Source: Trifolium pratense (Eukaryota; Streptophyta; Magnoliopsida; Fabales; Fabaceae). Taken from it: a stretch of DNA of 64,000 nucleotides. Positions within the stretch are counted from its first letter, which is position 1. Each line of letters begins with the position of its first letter. A model generated the notes under the pieces. It ran no database searches. It had not been told where the DNA came from and saw only the letters and a list, made by a program, of their open reading frames with translations. Shown in pieces: positions 1 through 13,302 of this stretch. The position numbers and the translations under genes are program-made. The stretch spans positions 24,713,362 through 24,777,361 of the forward strand of contig NC_060061.1 in NCBI RefSeq assembly GCF_020283565.1, in the 5' to 3' direction.

Positions 1-290
1 AATTAACCCACGATTGTTAATGTTGGTTTTTATTATTCACTTAAACTCTCTCATTCAAGTGAGGCTTGTATTGAATTAGTCACACTAATTACTATATACT
101 ATACAAGCATAGCAACTTAGTTATCTATCTCATAAAATTAGGCCGGTTATTCATTATATGATAATGTGTCTTAAATATATTGGTTGAGAAAAATATCACT
201 TATAATATTATTAAAATGTGATTAGTTTTTTGTCAAAAAAAAATGTGATTAGTTTTCAATTATAGCAAATAATTTGCAGTATTTATAAAT

Positions 291-938
291 GGGTAAACCC
301 CCTGCAAAATAGGTCATTTTTGCGTTACCCCCTGCAAATTTTTTTTTAGGCTTACCCCTGCAATATGAAGATTCTCTCATTTACCCCTCTAATCGACAAC
401 ATATACAATGACTGGGCAAAATCGATGATGTGGCATGCCTACGTGGTTTTTCATTATTTTTTATTAAAAATTTTATGCCACATAGTTAAATAATGCTACA
501 TAATTATTATTTTTTAAAAGAAAAAGAAATTAAATCCAGAACCTGCTTCCAAATTATTCCTCTTCTAAATTCTACCTTTCCCATATAAACCTGCAAACGT
601 AACTTTTCCTCTTCTTACCAAAAATCAAAATTGAAACCCCAAAATTGAAAAACTCAGATCTCTTAACACCCATTCGTTTCATTATTTGCGAAGAACACAT
701 CTGGGTTTGTCGAAGATTCAAAAATCAAGACAGAAGAAGAAGAACCATGTTCTCATTTATGTGATTTTTTATTTTTGGATTTTACAAACAATTTTGTTGA
801 TGAAATTTGAAGGAGATATGAGTTTTTCAACTGTGGTTTTACAAACTATATTTATGGATTTTGGGTAATGCGTTTTTCAAATCTTGAATTTTGGGTAATG
901 CGTTGTTCTTGATGTTGTTGTTCTTGTTGTTCAACTCG

Positions 939-1011
<73 letters not shown>

Positions 1012-1402
1012 GTGTGAAGATTATGTGTTCTTGTTGTAATTTTTGGTTTGAGAAGATCATAGTTTGAAGAAGATGATGATGTTGCTGTTTTGTTTTTTAA
1101 ATAACCAATGACGTTGTTGTTGTTTTTCCTTTTATTTTATTTTTTCTGATTTTCTTTTATTTAAAAAAGTTATAGTAACTGTTAAGTGTTAACTGATGTG
1201 GCATAAAAATTAAATAAAAAAGATATAAAAAATCCACATATGTGTGCCATGTCAAGATTCTATCCGCATCAGCTATCTTGTTGTACTCTCAGGGGGCAAA
1301 AACAAGGAATCTTCATATTGCAGGGGGTAAGCCTGAAAAAATAATTTGCAGGGGGTAATGCAAAAATGACCTATTTTGCAGGGGGTAAAACCCTATTTAC
1401 CC
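291..1402. mobile_element. Mutator-like fold-back element, GGGTAAA family (copy A)
   Basis: The 9-bp sequence TTTATAAAT flanks the element at 282-290 and 1403-1411. The two ends are long inverted repeats that begin GGGTAAA and contain repeated blocks of the type ACCCCCTGCAAAATAGG; the left arm runs to about 390 and the right arm from about 1290. Long terminal inverted repeats with a 9-bp target duplication are the hallmarks of Mutator-like elements. No transposase is present, so the copy is non-autonomous. The interior holds a GA microsatellite and no credible gene. A related element lies at 28621-29852. Confidence 0.85.
941..1007. repeat. (GA)n microsatellite
   Basis: About 33 uninterrupted GA units lie inside the fold-back element at 291-1402. 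Reading frames through it give Ser-Leu or Arg-Glu runs and are not genes. Confidence 0.97.
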
Positions 1403-1411
1403 TTTATAAAT

Positions 1412-3286
1412 TGACCCTATATAATTAAAAGTTGGTGGTTCCCAATGCTTAGTTGTTCCCAGGTTATAGTTCCTTCGGAATCAGATTTGATGTTGTAAAG
1501 TTACACACTATTTTCATGCAGTAAAGGATTTTGGCCGTACGATCTAGAATCGATGGCTGAGATTGTTTTGATGTATAAAATTGTGTGTAAAATTAGAACC
1601 GTCCAATCTAAAATGGAAGATTGTGATCTAATACCATGTGAAACTTTTACAGCATAGAATCCAGATTTGTTCCCCATACCTGCATATCATAAACACTCCA
1701 AAATATCGCAATTACATTGTTAGTTATGGGTTTTTTTTATATATTTTTTATTTATTTTAATTAACTTGCTTCAAAAAACTAATGGTTGGAGCATGGTTAA
1801 TTTGAATAAATTTATTTATTTTTTCCATTTTTTATTTTCATAAATTTCCTTCAAATTCTTTAATATAATAACTTTCCATTTTATAAAGAGTTAAATCTTA
1901 CGCCCTACACGTTTTTATTTTTATCTTTCTACTACTTAAGTAGTGGACGTTATAAAAATGAGAAATTTTGTCTCAATATTTCAGACAATTATCAGATAAA
2001 ATTGATGGAAATTGAAAGATATGACAATGATTAAATAAATCAAATTCATAATTGTTGCAAAACATACCTTGAGAAAGGACTACAACTTTATAGAATGTCC
2101 AACTAAGAAGCTTTACAATTATTTACCTCAAATTTTCATCTCTTTTATTCGTATTTTTGAATCGGACAGAGACGAACAATTGATTAAAGATATCAAGTTC
2201 ATAGAAGACATCATTTTAAAACACAAAATTTGCCGTCAATTCAATTTCATACAAGTCATCATTATTTCAAAACACAATACCGTCGATCCAATTTCATACG
2301 AGCCACACAATCTCGTCAATTCAATTTCAATTGAGCCATCATTTTAAGTCACGTTATAGTCAATTCAATTTATAAATCCAAATATTAAATGTTGTATCCA
2401 ATAGTATTCGGGCATAATACTATCAAATGTGTCTTATTTGAAAGGTGCTTTCATGATCATCGTTAAATTATGTCTAATATTTATAGTTTAATTGTTATGT
2501 ATAGCATGAGTAGCTAAATCTCTATTCTCTATTGATTAGAATTAGTAGATGATTTTTCTTGAATTGATTTGAACCATGTAAATTGTTGAGGATCCTTTGG
2601 ACCTTTTTAGTATTATTGTTATTCAGTTATTTCTGCATGTAATGTTTTTTATGAGTTGACGAATTTATGAATTGAATTTAGGAATCGAGTGATTACTAAC
2701 CATAACTTTTGAAACTTAAATCTGAAATAATTGTTTGGTCAATAGTTGTTTTAGAAACATCAGATTATTGAACTATGATAAGGAAAATTAACGAGCATAA
2801 ATCTTTTTATGAATTTGAATTGACCAAAGACATTAGGGAATTATTTTTATGGAAAAGGGTTCTTATTCATTAACACCGGTTTGAACTATTTAGTTAATTC
2901 ACTGTGACAATAAGAGTAAAAAGGTAGCCTAGGACCGCATTTACCAAATCATGAAGAGGAAGTGAATCGAAAGTTTTAATTATCTCTTTAATCGTTTGCA
3001 ATCATCACTTTTAATTTTAATTGTTTTATAAACCAATTTTGCTTAGCAAATCCCCCTGCATTTACATCCTAAATATGATACAGTTGTCTTGCCGAGATTG
3101 AAACAATCTCTGTGAATACGAATTTAATTATTACTTTAACGATAGATTAATACACTTGCTAATTTTGTAGACAAATGTTAATTTCTTGTTATGTTAGTAT
3201 TTTATCTCTATTGTTTGAAATTACTTGATACCGTGTGAAATGTTATTCATGTCTAATTAGATTTATTTTGATGCTTATATATGCAG
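1412..3286. other. No gene seen
   Basis: AT-rich sequence without a coding region I can support. The 92-codon open frame at 2069-2347 has no recognisable domain and low-complexity composition, so it is not called. Confidence 0.6.
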
Positions 3287-3461
3287 CTAGTGTATGATAA
3301 AGATACATTTTCAACTGATGATTTTATGGGCGAGGCTGAAATAGACATTCAACCACTAGTTTTAGCTGCAATTGCATATATATGAGAAATCTACAAACCA
3401 CGATCTCGTGCAATTTGAGAAATTCGTAGCAAGCAAAGACAATAGTCTTGTTAGAGATGGT
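3287..3461 (+). pseudogene. Orphan C2-domain exon (CAR/AGD12-type), frameshifted
   Basis: After a good acceptor (tatatatgcag) the sequence encodes LVYDKDTFSTDDFMGEAEID, the calcium-loop strand of plant C2-domain proteins of the CAR and ARF-GAP AGD11/12/13 type. It continues IQPLVLAAIAY. A four-base ATAT expansion in GCATATATATGAG then shifts the frame and creates a stop. In the restored frame it goes on EKSTNHDLVQFEKFVASKDN and ends at a GATG|GTACC donor. I find neither the preceding nor the following C2 exon nearby, so this is an isolated gene fragment rather than a gene. Such domains bind membranes through calcium and phospholipid. The family call is from memory of the motif. Confidence 0.7.
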
Positions 3462-6400
3462 ACCATATACTTAAAAGCCCTAATAATACTATTATCTAAC
3501 AGTTGGTATAACAACTTGTATGTTATACTTGGTGTTAGGAATAGTCAATGAGTATGTTGCAATCCATTCACATGGGTAAAAATCTACTCCATTAGATTAA
3601 ATTTTGATGTCCAACAACACTATAGCTCGAAATCCATTAATTCATATGATGAATACTAACATGGCATGATCTGCTATTTGCTTGTACTTTTTTCTTTTGA
3701 GTGCCTTTGTTTAAAATATTATTTCTTGGCAGATCTAAGTTCGTTTTCATCAATCCAAACTCCATAAGCAAAGTGTGGCTGTGGTGAATCTTTCATGACA
3801 ACATCAATGAAATAATTTTCCTCTTATTTTTACAATCAGCGGATCAGGCATTAAACATTTTCTCTTATATTTATTTATTTATTTATTTGTTTAGACATGT
3901 TGAGATGGTACAGTGTTTTTTGGGTTTGCACATGTTGGGATCTTTGTATTCAGCTATGTTATTGAATTCTGATATATATGTCATTATTTGTACTAACTTT
4001 GGTTATTTGCTGTGTATTACTTGTACTAATTCTGGTTAGGTGGTGTGTAGCAGCAGTGTCCAAAGCTAACCAATTAATTGTTGAGTATAATAAAGCGAGA
4101 GAAATGATTTTAATTTTTTACTCAAAATGTGTAAAAAATAAAAAGTGAGACAAATGATTCAAATTTCATATTTTCCGATCAATGGTCATTGAGGTGCAAT
4201 ACTATCCAACCTTGTAAACACAAATATAGGGGTGATCGCGGATATACAATTGATTCCTAAGATTAACTTTACCAGGAACATAAAAGTAGGAAGTTTATTT
4301 CCAGGAAAATAGGGAAAAAAAAGTGTTTGGTTAGGAACTTTATTCCTGGACAATTTTTCTTAAAAATTCCAAGGAATAACTAAACTATGTTTAGTTTGCA
4401 ATCTATATTCTTGAGAATTAATGTTATAATTATCAAAATACCCCTAATCAATATACAATGAAACCAACAATATTACCTTGGGGATTTACAAAATATATTC
4501 ATGATTATCACCATATTTTCAAAATGTTGAAGTCCAAAATTTCTCTCACGATATTATAGTAGCTTTAATTTCTCTCTCTATTACTCATTCTAGTAACTGC
4601 AATTGGCTATATTGTTGAATACAAAATTTGTATATTCGAAAGTGAAAAGATATATATGGTGGTTTAGAAAAGCTATTGAATTGATAAATCAATTAATTCA
4701 TTCATTCTCTTAATCACATAACTGAATTCAATATATCATCACTTTAAGCCAATTTGAATGTAAAGGTGTATCTATTTTAGTGTCAATTTCAATGGGAATG
4801 AAAATTTTCATGGGTAAATATCTATTTTGATATTTGAATGTGTGAAATGTTGTTATTATAATTATAAAGTGTATATTAAAATTACAAAAACAAGTATAAA
4901 TGAGTTTTTTGTTAGTCATTTTTATGATCAAATATGTCTTTACTTAGTTGATTTAGTCATCAAATGTATTTTTTATTATACACAAGTAGCAGAAGAAAAG
5001 TAGCATTACTCAGGCCTCCGGGCATCTGAAATGATCTCAGTTTTGTTGTCATTGGTGATTCATCACCAACAGAACTTAGTTTGTATGTCAATCACCAACA
5101 GAAATTTCTACTATAATGAAAGGAAAGTGTCAAACTAGTAAGTCAATTTCACTTTGAAGGGAACTAAAGCCATATTGCCAAAAACAAGTTCTTATGCAGC
5201 ACCATTTTTTTTTTTCTTTTAAGAGACTAAAATATTCATATTTAAATAATAGGAAAAGGAGAATAAATACAAAGGTCTACTAGTCCCCTAAAGTACAAAG
5301 AAACAGGAAATGTGTGTTAAACAATAAGCATAGACCAGAAAAGAGCCAGGAATACACAGGCTCAAAAAATCAGAGAAAGACTAGAACTCCACCCCTCTTA
5401 AAACCAGAAAACAACCCCCTACAAGTGCTGAAGAAACAATGTTGTGAAACAAATAAATAAAAATTTCAGTCCATAAACACAGTTCAATCAATCTTATATC
5501 AAAAGAAAAACACTGTCAAATCCTTTAACTTAAAAAACCAACTCAAAGAATATTTAAAACCTGAACAACAATATCAAAAGTAAGGTTGAATTGAATCCAT
5601 TAGAAGGCCACAGACAAACAAATCCATCACCAGCTGTTAGACCAAGAAATGAGAAATGTGTCGGTGTTTCATAGATTATGGCTGAGTTAGATCCATAACA
5701 TATTAACATGTCACGGTATGAGATCCAACTTATTTCAAACCACGAAAAACTGAACCTTTTTCACCATATGAAACTGCAATGGATGGCATTGAACCAATAC
5801 TATAAACTTGACAGCAAAAATATGATATTAAAACCACAAGTTCAAATAGAATGATTTTAAAAAATGGTCCATTACGGCCGCGACAAAATGGTATCGGTAG
5901 TGGCTGTTACCGTTTTTCACTTTAAAGTTTAATGCAACATTAATTATTGTTTGGTCGATAATACCTTTAACTATTTATTGCACACATAGAAATACAGTTC
6001 GCCTAAACGGAAGTGAACTGTTTATAATTTGTCCTCAACCAAACTGAACTGGTACTTTGATTAATGCATTGGGTTCTATATTTTTAAATTGAACTGATTC
6101 TGCAAAACCAAAAGTGAGTCACAATTGTAACCAGTAACTAGTAAGTCTTCCTAGAAACAAGACATTAAGACACTAAATCCACGAAATAAGGCATTTTTAA
6201 ATGAAATAAACATAAACATTTATATCAATATTTGAAAGTACTTACAAAAAAAATAAAACTCATCCTAAACGTTCTAAATTCCATGAAACACTGACACACA
6301 CACGGATACATCGACAGGGGTAAAAATTTTGGAAAAATGAATTAATTGAATGTAATCACATTTTTTGGGGCCGTGTTGAACACCAAACACACTTTCCATC

Positions 6401-7879
6401 AGAAGTATCAGAGCTACAAAAGTTCTAATAGTCCGTCCGTCAATTATTCTATCACAGCTATTACAGACATTATTTACTTAATTATTTAGACAACCAACAT
6501 AATTAATCTCGTACAACTTGGTGATTCATGTCCATATTTCAATAGTCTTATACTAAACTACTGTTTCAATTTCAAATATATTTATGATAAGTAACTGGTC
6601 CTGAATCAATAATACATACCTGAGATTTGTCATGTGATTTGGTTTGAATGGCTTATTCTGTCCGTTTGGTTTTGAGAGGGTCCATTCTAAAAGCAAAGGA
6701 AACTTAGCTTTACTTTTGTAGTGAAGTGTATCTATCACAAAAGCAAAGGAGAACACAATACACTTTTAAAATCTCACACAACACACCCTTTCTCCTTATA
6801 AACCAAACCCCCTTCAACCATCATTATTATACACGACAACAATATTTGTTCGCTAGCCCTGTTCCCTTCCCCTACCATAGTCCAATTTGTGCCTTTATAT
6901 ACTATACATTTGTGCCTTCAAATTTATCACCATTTTAACTACAATTTGTTTAGTTAAGTATACCATGTTTTTCATTCTTCTAGCTATTACAGCTCCATTT
7001 TCAAATTCACAGTAAACCATACCAAAAGCTTGCACGCCTAAATCAAAAACAAGCAAAGACCTTATTTTGTTTCTCTTGCAATGCCCACACACTCATCAAC
7101 TCAAGTGGTCATCAAGTTCTTTTAGTCTCATTCTCGTTAAACAAATTTGTTGGGGTTGTGACACGTGATTCTTCGTTTTCAACCGTCGGATTGTCAAAAC
7201 GAACTCTGGAACGAGTGATATAGCGTGTGCACTGTAGCTGCGAATTTAGGCTAGTATTGTGCTTGGAAGGAAATCGACTAAGGTAAGGGATTTTTCCCCA
7301 TACACTCATGCTACATAGGACTATGTTGTGAGATGATAGTAGAGTCTTTGTCACTTAAAACAAACCAAAGGAAGCAACTTAATAAATAAATAATATTAGG
7401 TGATGTAATAACCCGAAAAGAAAGAAAAGAGGGGTAAGGAATTAACCCGTTCGGTTCTTAAATTATAGTGTTATCTATCGTTGTATAATTACTTTTATAT
7501 ACTGTTTGCTTGTATGTTATATGGGAACTGTATCATATGAAATGCAATGCGACTAAGACAACCCTATATAAAAACTCTAATGATCCGGATAATAAAACTC
7601 ATACCAATGAGAAAACCAGCCACACAGGCTAAAAGTCAAACCATCCACAAAGGCTCCAAGCCACAAAGGCTAAAGTCAAACCAACCACAAAGACTACCTA
7701 TATTGACTCTGTTATACACATCCTATATGATTCATGAAACTTCACTTCCTTAACAACACCAACCTGACCAATGAAGTCTTCCCTATATTTATATTTCCCT
7801 TAGTTATACCAAATAAGTAATGAAACCAGTGCACCAACTTAATCATCCACGAAATCAAACAGCATATTTCAAATGGTTA

Positions 7880-7884
<5 letters not shown>
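3462..7884. other. No gene seen
   Basis: About 4.4 kb of AT-rich intergenic DNA. Short open frames at 4728-4931, 6553-6938 and 6895-7354 have no recognisable domains and overlap on both strands. No RNA gene or clear element boundary was seen. Confidence 0.55.

Positions 7885-7960
<76 letters not shown>
7885..7960. repeat. (TA)n microsatellite, about 38 units
   Basis: An uninterrupted run of alternating T and A. Confidence 0.98.
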
Positions 7961-7961
<1 letters not shown>

Positions 7962-7998
7962 CTTGTACCACGAAGCAATCAACACAAACTTGGAAATA

Positions 7999-8754
7999 GG
8001 GTTGGAAACAGGCTGGCCTACGATTTTTCTTCAGGCCTGAGCCTGGCCTATCAAATGTTATTTATTTTGGCTTGGCCTGAGCCTTTTTAAAGTCTGGTCT
8101 GGCTTTGTAGCCTATTTAAAAGTTTGTGTTACATAAAGGTCTCTATATAGTCTTTTTAAATAGGCTAAATAGGTCTTAAAAGCCTATTTCACATTTAAAT
8201 TTTTATAATTTCTTCAACATTAAGAAAAAGCTAATAAAATGATTAGCACAATAATTAAAAGTTAATAAAATAACAAATATGATTAAATAATAATATCTTT
8301 TTTCTTTGGCAAAAAAAAATATAAATAATAATATTATATAAATAATAATTAAATATAAACAGGTCGGCCTATCAGACTTTGAAGTTGTGACTCGAAAGCA
8401 GATTTTGTGCAGAATTTTGGAGGACATACCTTCACTAAAACGGTAATTAATCTATTTTTGTAACTCCAAATTTAGTGGGGTTTGATTCTGTGGAAAGATA
8501 ACTCGATTACGGTCATTTCGATATCCGTTTGGTGAATTATTGATCCAAATTGAATTGTGTGCGAAGCTTTGAAGTTGTAACTCGAAAGCAGAATTTTAGG
8601 GGGGGCAAAATCCAAAAAATTATAAAACCGGGGGGGTAAAAGTCCGCGTTTTAAAACAGGGGGAAATTCCGATTTAATCAAAACAGGGGGGCAAAACTGC
8701 ATTTAAGCCTATATTAAAATAATTTTCCCGGGTCTTACACCTTATTTCCAACCC
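7999..8754. mobile_element. Small inverted-repeat element containing a second repeat
   Basis: The left end GGGTTGGAAACAGGC is matched in inverse orientation by the right end TTATTTCCAACCC. Next to the left end are repeated AGGCCTGAGCCTGGCCTA-like blocks, a composition common in small plant hAT-type elements. The interior from about 8376 to 8710 has a different texture, with runs such as AGGGGGGGCAAAA and ACCGGGGGGGTAAAA, and a repeated CTTTGAAGTTGT.ACTCGAAAGCAGA block at about 8379 and 8570, so a second element is probably nested there. No clear target duplication was found, so class and exact limits are uncertain. Confidence 0.4.
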
Positions 8755-10016
8755 TTCCGGTTTCGCGGCGTGGTGGACGGCACGGGGAGGCATAACCAAT
8801 TAGATTGTGGAAAAGGCAATGGCATATACCGGGACCTATGTCCCGGTCAAGCTGTTTCCGAATTTTATAGCCTAGGGCAAGCTGTTTCTGGATTTTATAG
8901 TTCAGATCTTTACCAAGATTATGAACTATATAATATCACCAGTCTAATGTGCTTCATATTTGTTGTTGCCATAATTTCATTAAACATGTGGGTTTAAGAT
9001 TTTTAAGATTTGTAATGGTTTTATCTTTAGTGTCCCATGGCCTGCCTTTGCATTTCCATGGTCGTCGTACCAGAAATGTCCTTGTATTGCTATGCAATAG
9101 CCTTAGTGCATCTATTATCCTTTAGATTTGGTGTAGGAGTCCTGGTAACATAGTTTAGAGTCTCTAATAACCTGTTGTATTAGTTTCAAAGATGTATTAA
9201 TTGGACGTCTAAAGAGTATGTACGGGTGTATGATATGTAATCAAATTGAAAAGTGAAAAGTATTTAGTTCATAAATAAATGAATAGCAATGCTCCATTGA
9301 AATGTACCAAAAAAAAAAAAAAAATGCTCCATTGACACAATCCTACCGCTTTGTGATTTACTTTGTTTAGTCATCTTTATGCTATTTGGTTTGTTAAATA
9401 TGATAACCATTATGCATCAGATATTGGGATGATTGTTTAGCCAATTTACAATATATGAAGATTTCACACTTTTCCTAATCTTTAGCTCCAAAGAGAACTT
9501 AACACAGAGGGTTGCCAAAGAGAACTTAACACAGAGGGTTGCCAAAGAGAACTTAACACAGAGGGTTGCCAAAGAGAACTGAATGAAAAATGTGCATAGA
9601 AAATGAGGACTTCTCTTTATTATAACAACAATTGTGATAACAATTGTGCATCAGATATGAGGAATTCACTTTATTATATGAAAAATCTACTGTACTCTAA
9701 GAATATACATTGCTTCTTAATATTTTCAATATATCACTTCCCAGTAAGAAATGACATAGGAGAACAGTACAGTTAACAATTCTTAATTCTAAGATAGCTT
9801 CTTTTGTACGACCTGACATTGCCCATAAATAAACACGGAGATTGGAGAGATTAAAAACATATGATACAAGTTTCACAGAAGAATACCTGGGTAAAATTAA
9901 CTTGATTCAAGGAGAAGGGGTGGAGGAGCAGAATGGATTAGGGATAGGTTTAAATCTGATAAAGATGTTAGAGTAAGACAAACACATGAAATAAGCCACC
10001 AATTAGGAACTTATCA
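8755..10016. other. No gene seen
   Basis: Apart from the 27-bp tandem repeat at 9490-9580 I see no gene. A short duplicated CAAGCTGTTTC.GATTTTATAG block occurs at about 8846 and 8879. Confidence 0.55.
9490..9580. repeat. 27-bp tandem repeat, three full units
   Basis: The unit reads AAAGAGAACTTAACACAGAG followed by GGTTGCC. It occurs three times without change (9490, 9517, 9544) and is followed by a 10-base partial copy. Confidence 0.97.
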
Positions 10017-11665
10017 TTATTCTAAGGGTTGAGAAAATACATCAATCAAGCAAGAAATACCATCCTGATTCATTTCGGAGCCAAGCTTGCGTGCACACCA
10101 AAGCCTCTCGTTGTGTCTGGGTTTAGCGAACTGCGAGAAGATTTTGGAGTCAAACATTGGGGTCCCAAGAACATCCCGTGCAATCATAGACAAAATTGGG
10201 TATCTTGGCATGTGGACTTTCCATCAGTTCAATATGTTAAAATCAGAATTACGAGGAAAGATCGGTTCCTCTAAATACTTGTCCAAGTCTGATGTCATCG
10301 ACTGACTCTGTGATGTCTCGTGAAGGAATCTGTCGAAGCCTTTTAGTCTATCCCTGCCACCACAACTAGTGCTTGGTAAGCTACTTCCAAGCAAGGCTGG
10401 CCCTTGATCAACCATTGTTGAACAGATAGAATATGCATTAAAAAGTTCTTTGATACCGTCAGAAACTTCCTTGATACGTTCCAGAGCAGTGCTTCCATAT
10501 ATCAGGGAGTAGTAGTACTCGATCAACTTCATTTTAAACCAAGGGTCTAGGACTGCAGCTAAAGCTAATGCTAAACTGCATTTGTTCCAGTATCAAATTT
10601 GGCTTTCATCTTCAAAGTCACGAGACAAATAAAATTGTCGGAACTTCTGCTCCAGTCAATTAATTGAATATGAGAAGTCACAGATCTCAGGGAAGAATAT
10701 TGATTGTGGGAAATCTGTTGGCTGAGATTCATAATTTCAACTAGGAGTTTTAAATATCCAGTGACAGAATTAGCCCATTCCCTCATCGGATAGAGTTGAT
10801 GAGTAGGAGGGATTATGTTCTTGGAAAAATGAAAAAAACACTCCTGTATTCTAGTGCAGTTTCAAGCATGATATATGTAGAATTCCAGTGAAGTGGATTA
10901 TCAAGAAATAAGGCTTTCTGAGAGTTGATCCCAACACGTTGAGATCCATCGCAGCTTGCAATGCAACCATGGCATCTTGATTCTTGAACAATGGAAATTA
11001 TGAGATGTGCTGCGGGGCGTACATCAAGTATTTGTCGAGTACTTAAGAGAGGCCTTTTCTCGGAAACTCGCTCTTTGATTCGTAGAGTGATGTCATCATC
11101 AACGGAACAATCATCAAGAGTCAATGCAAATAGCTTGCAGTCAATATCCCATTCATCAAGACATTTGATATTCACTTCTGGAAGCAAGTCTTCAGTGTAA
11201 GAAGAGTCAAGTGTAAGAAAGTTCAAAATTTTCTTTTGCAATGTCCATATTTCATCAATATAATGTGCAGATAGACACAAATACGAGGCATTTTCTGTCG
11301 AAGACCACATTTCGATAGAGATTAATCCTGCCACATAATTTGTTTATATATTCTTATTTCCTCTGACCTTCATCAAAACAAATGTTTGATAGGCTGACAG
11401 TATTATCTTTTTTCATTCCATTTACTGTAAGTAGTTGAGAAACATCAAAGTTCGATCTTTTCAGACATCGCATCAATTGATTTCTTAGAAGAGTAGTTCC
11501 ACTATTACTTGATCCACTAAGTCTCTTGTTACAATGCACGCAAACAGCATAACATATGTCAGCCTTTCTAATCCTTTCAAAGTGATTCCAGACAACAGAT
11601 GTCAACCTTTTTGGTTTCTTAGTGCCAGAGTCATTTGATATTTCCATCGCATAGGCTTGAGTAAT
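10017..11665 (-). pseudogene. Decayed BED-finger / hAT transposase-like gene (RICESLEEPER/DAYSLEEPER type)
   Basis: The start at 11647 opens a 97-residue frame with a BED zinc finger: VWNHFERI, then AVCVHCNKRL and a downstream Leu-Arg-Asn region (the usual His is Gln here). It stops at 11354. The next frame (11334-10813) resumes with SIEMWSSTENASYLCLSAHY, the transposase core seen in plant hAT proteins, and later LDNPLHWNSTYIMLETALEY. Further pieces lie at 10786-10571 (MREWANSVTGYLKLLVEI), 10532-10224 and 10211-10017, the last with PILSMIARDVLGTPMFDSK, the start of the C-terminal hAT dimerisation region. Roughly 200 residues between the BED finger and the core are missing, and the parts lie in different frames, so no full protein can be made. 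Whether it was a transposon or a domesticated gene cannot be decided from the sequence. Confidence 0.8.
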
Positions 11666-12499
11666 CTACATGACATACAAAACAAAGTAACACATCAAAA
11701 CCCAAAAGAATACACAAGAAATAACTCAAGTTAAAAAAAAAAATCAATATATAAGGATTGAACAAAAGGGTAGGTGGAATTTAGTCACAAAGCCAAGTAA
11801 TTATATCAACCTCCTGTGAATAATGAAGAAGGAAGAAAAACAAAGACGTAAATGGATAAAATATACTTCAAGTTCATCCCATAAAAAATAAACTACTGTA
11901 TTTAGACTGGTATTTAGAACCAAGGAAGATTGTATCGTCAGGGAAATCAAGTTAACTAAACACGTCCAAAATAAAAAGACAAATAATCCACACACCATGA
12001 AGGGGGATATAGACATCAAGCAAACATAAGAAAACCAGATATCAAGAACAAATGATACAACAGTAATATCCCTGTTGTCATGGCCGCGCAACTCTACATA
12101 GCCAAAATTATCGAGCAAATCGCGACTATAACCTCAATTTAAAACCATACTAATATTTCAACAGATAAAAAAACCTACAAGTAATAATTGAACAAAAGAA
12201 ACACATAATATTCCTCAATTATGGCACACAAACATTAGAAATTGAACATCAAGCTAATTTAAGGAACAAATAAATAAATTTAAAAAAAAAAAAAAACTAG
12301 GGTATGCCTGCAATTTAAAACCAGGAATTTAATAGGTTCATTACAAATTTTCAATCTACAAAAAAAAAAGTTTCCCTAAATAAGATAACAGAATAACCAA
12401 CTATTGCAATTTAAAAAAGTGTTTCAGTAGTTGTTGCAAATTTAACAATGAAATGATGCAATTGCAAAAGAGAAAGTTGAATTGAAGAGAGAGTCTTAC
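11666..12499 (-). other. Predicted 5' UTR intron of the hAT-like gene
   Basis: On the minus strand TCTCTAA|GTAAGACTC (donor at 12499) and GTCATGTAG|ATTACTC (acceptor at 11666) would splice a pyrimidine-rich leader (about 12500-12590) to the exon carrying the ATG at 11647. A leader intron is common in host genes and less usual in a bare transposon. This is a prediction from splice-site shape only. Confidence 0.4.
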
Positions 12500-12599
12500 T
12501 TAGAGAGAAGGAAAACGAGGGAGGGTGGTTGGCCGGAAGAAAACTTGGGTTTGGAGAGGTAGAGATAATGTGGATTTCATCATGCTACAACTATTGTAA

Positions 12600-13302
12600 C
12601 CTCAATTGGAATTTGGAAGTTAAAGCAACGTGCTACACTCCATATGTTAGCTTGAAATGGCAGTCCTAAAAAACTATTGTATCATTGCACGAGTCAGCAA
12701 CCATCCAATTACTACATAAATTCTCCAAAGTTGTCACAGGGCATGAGAATTACTAAAGCAACCAACTGGTTCAAAAGACAGATTGCAAGTTAACAACTTA
12801 GCATGAATTCTTCAAGCTAAGAACACAGTCATTTATGGTTAATTTAAAAGTTAATCATAATCTATGAATTCTTCAAGCTAAAAACACAATCATTTCGTTC
12901 AAATTCAATATGGGCAAAATCACATGGGAACTAGTAAGAAAGACATACCGATATATTCATGTCAACATATCCCAACATTTTCACGACTCCTGCGTCTGAG
13001 ACACGGTACATAATCAATCAAGCTACAGCATACGAGGTTTATTTTAGAATGACAATAATTGTACAACATTAGGAATGATCACATCATTCAGACAAGTACA
13101 GTATGGCTTTCTTATTTATCTGTATTTTGGTGAGACCAGCCCCAATGGTTTGACCGACTCCAAGCAACTATAAGTTATTATTACTTCCATTCTTGTTGAG
13201 TTTATAAATAATTCCACATTTGGGGTAAATACTACATCTTGAAGTTAACTATTTACCAGTTTTCAAGTGCCACATATATCTACCTAAAATATTATAATGA
13301 AT
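12600..13302. other. No gene seen; downstream flank of the PPR gene
   Basis: This lies between the hAT-like gene leader and the stop codon of the PPR gene. It would contain the PPR 3' UTR. I see no coding region. Confidence 0.5.

Noticed and set aside
839..1060. Frame with a long Ser-Leu run
   Set aside because: Produced by the GA microsatellite inside a fold-back element.
9490..9580. CRISPR-like array
   Set aside because: Three 27-bp units stand head to tail without spacers, in a plant genome; this is a simple tandem repeat.
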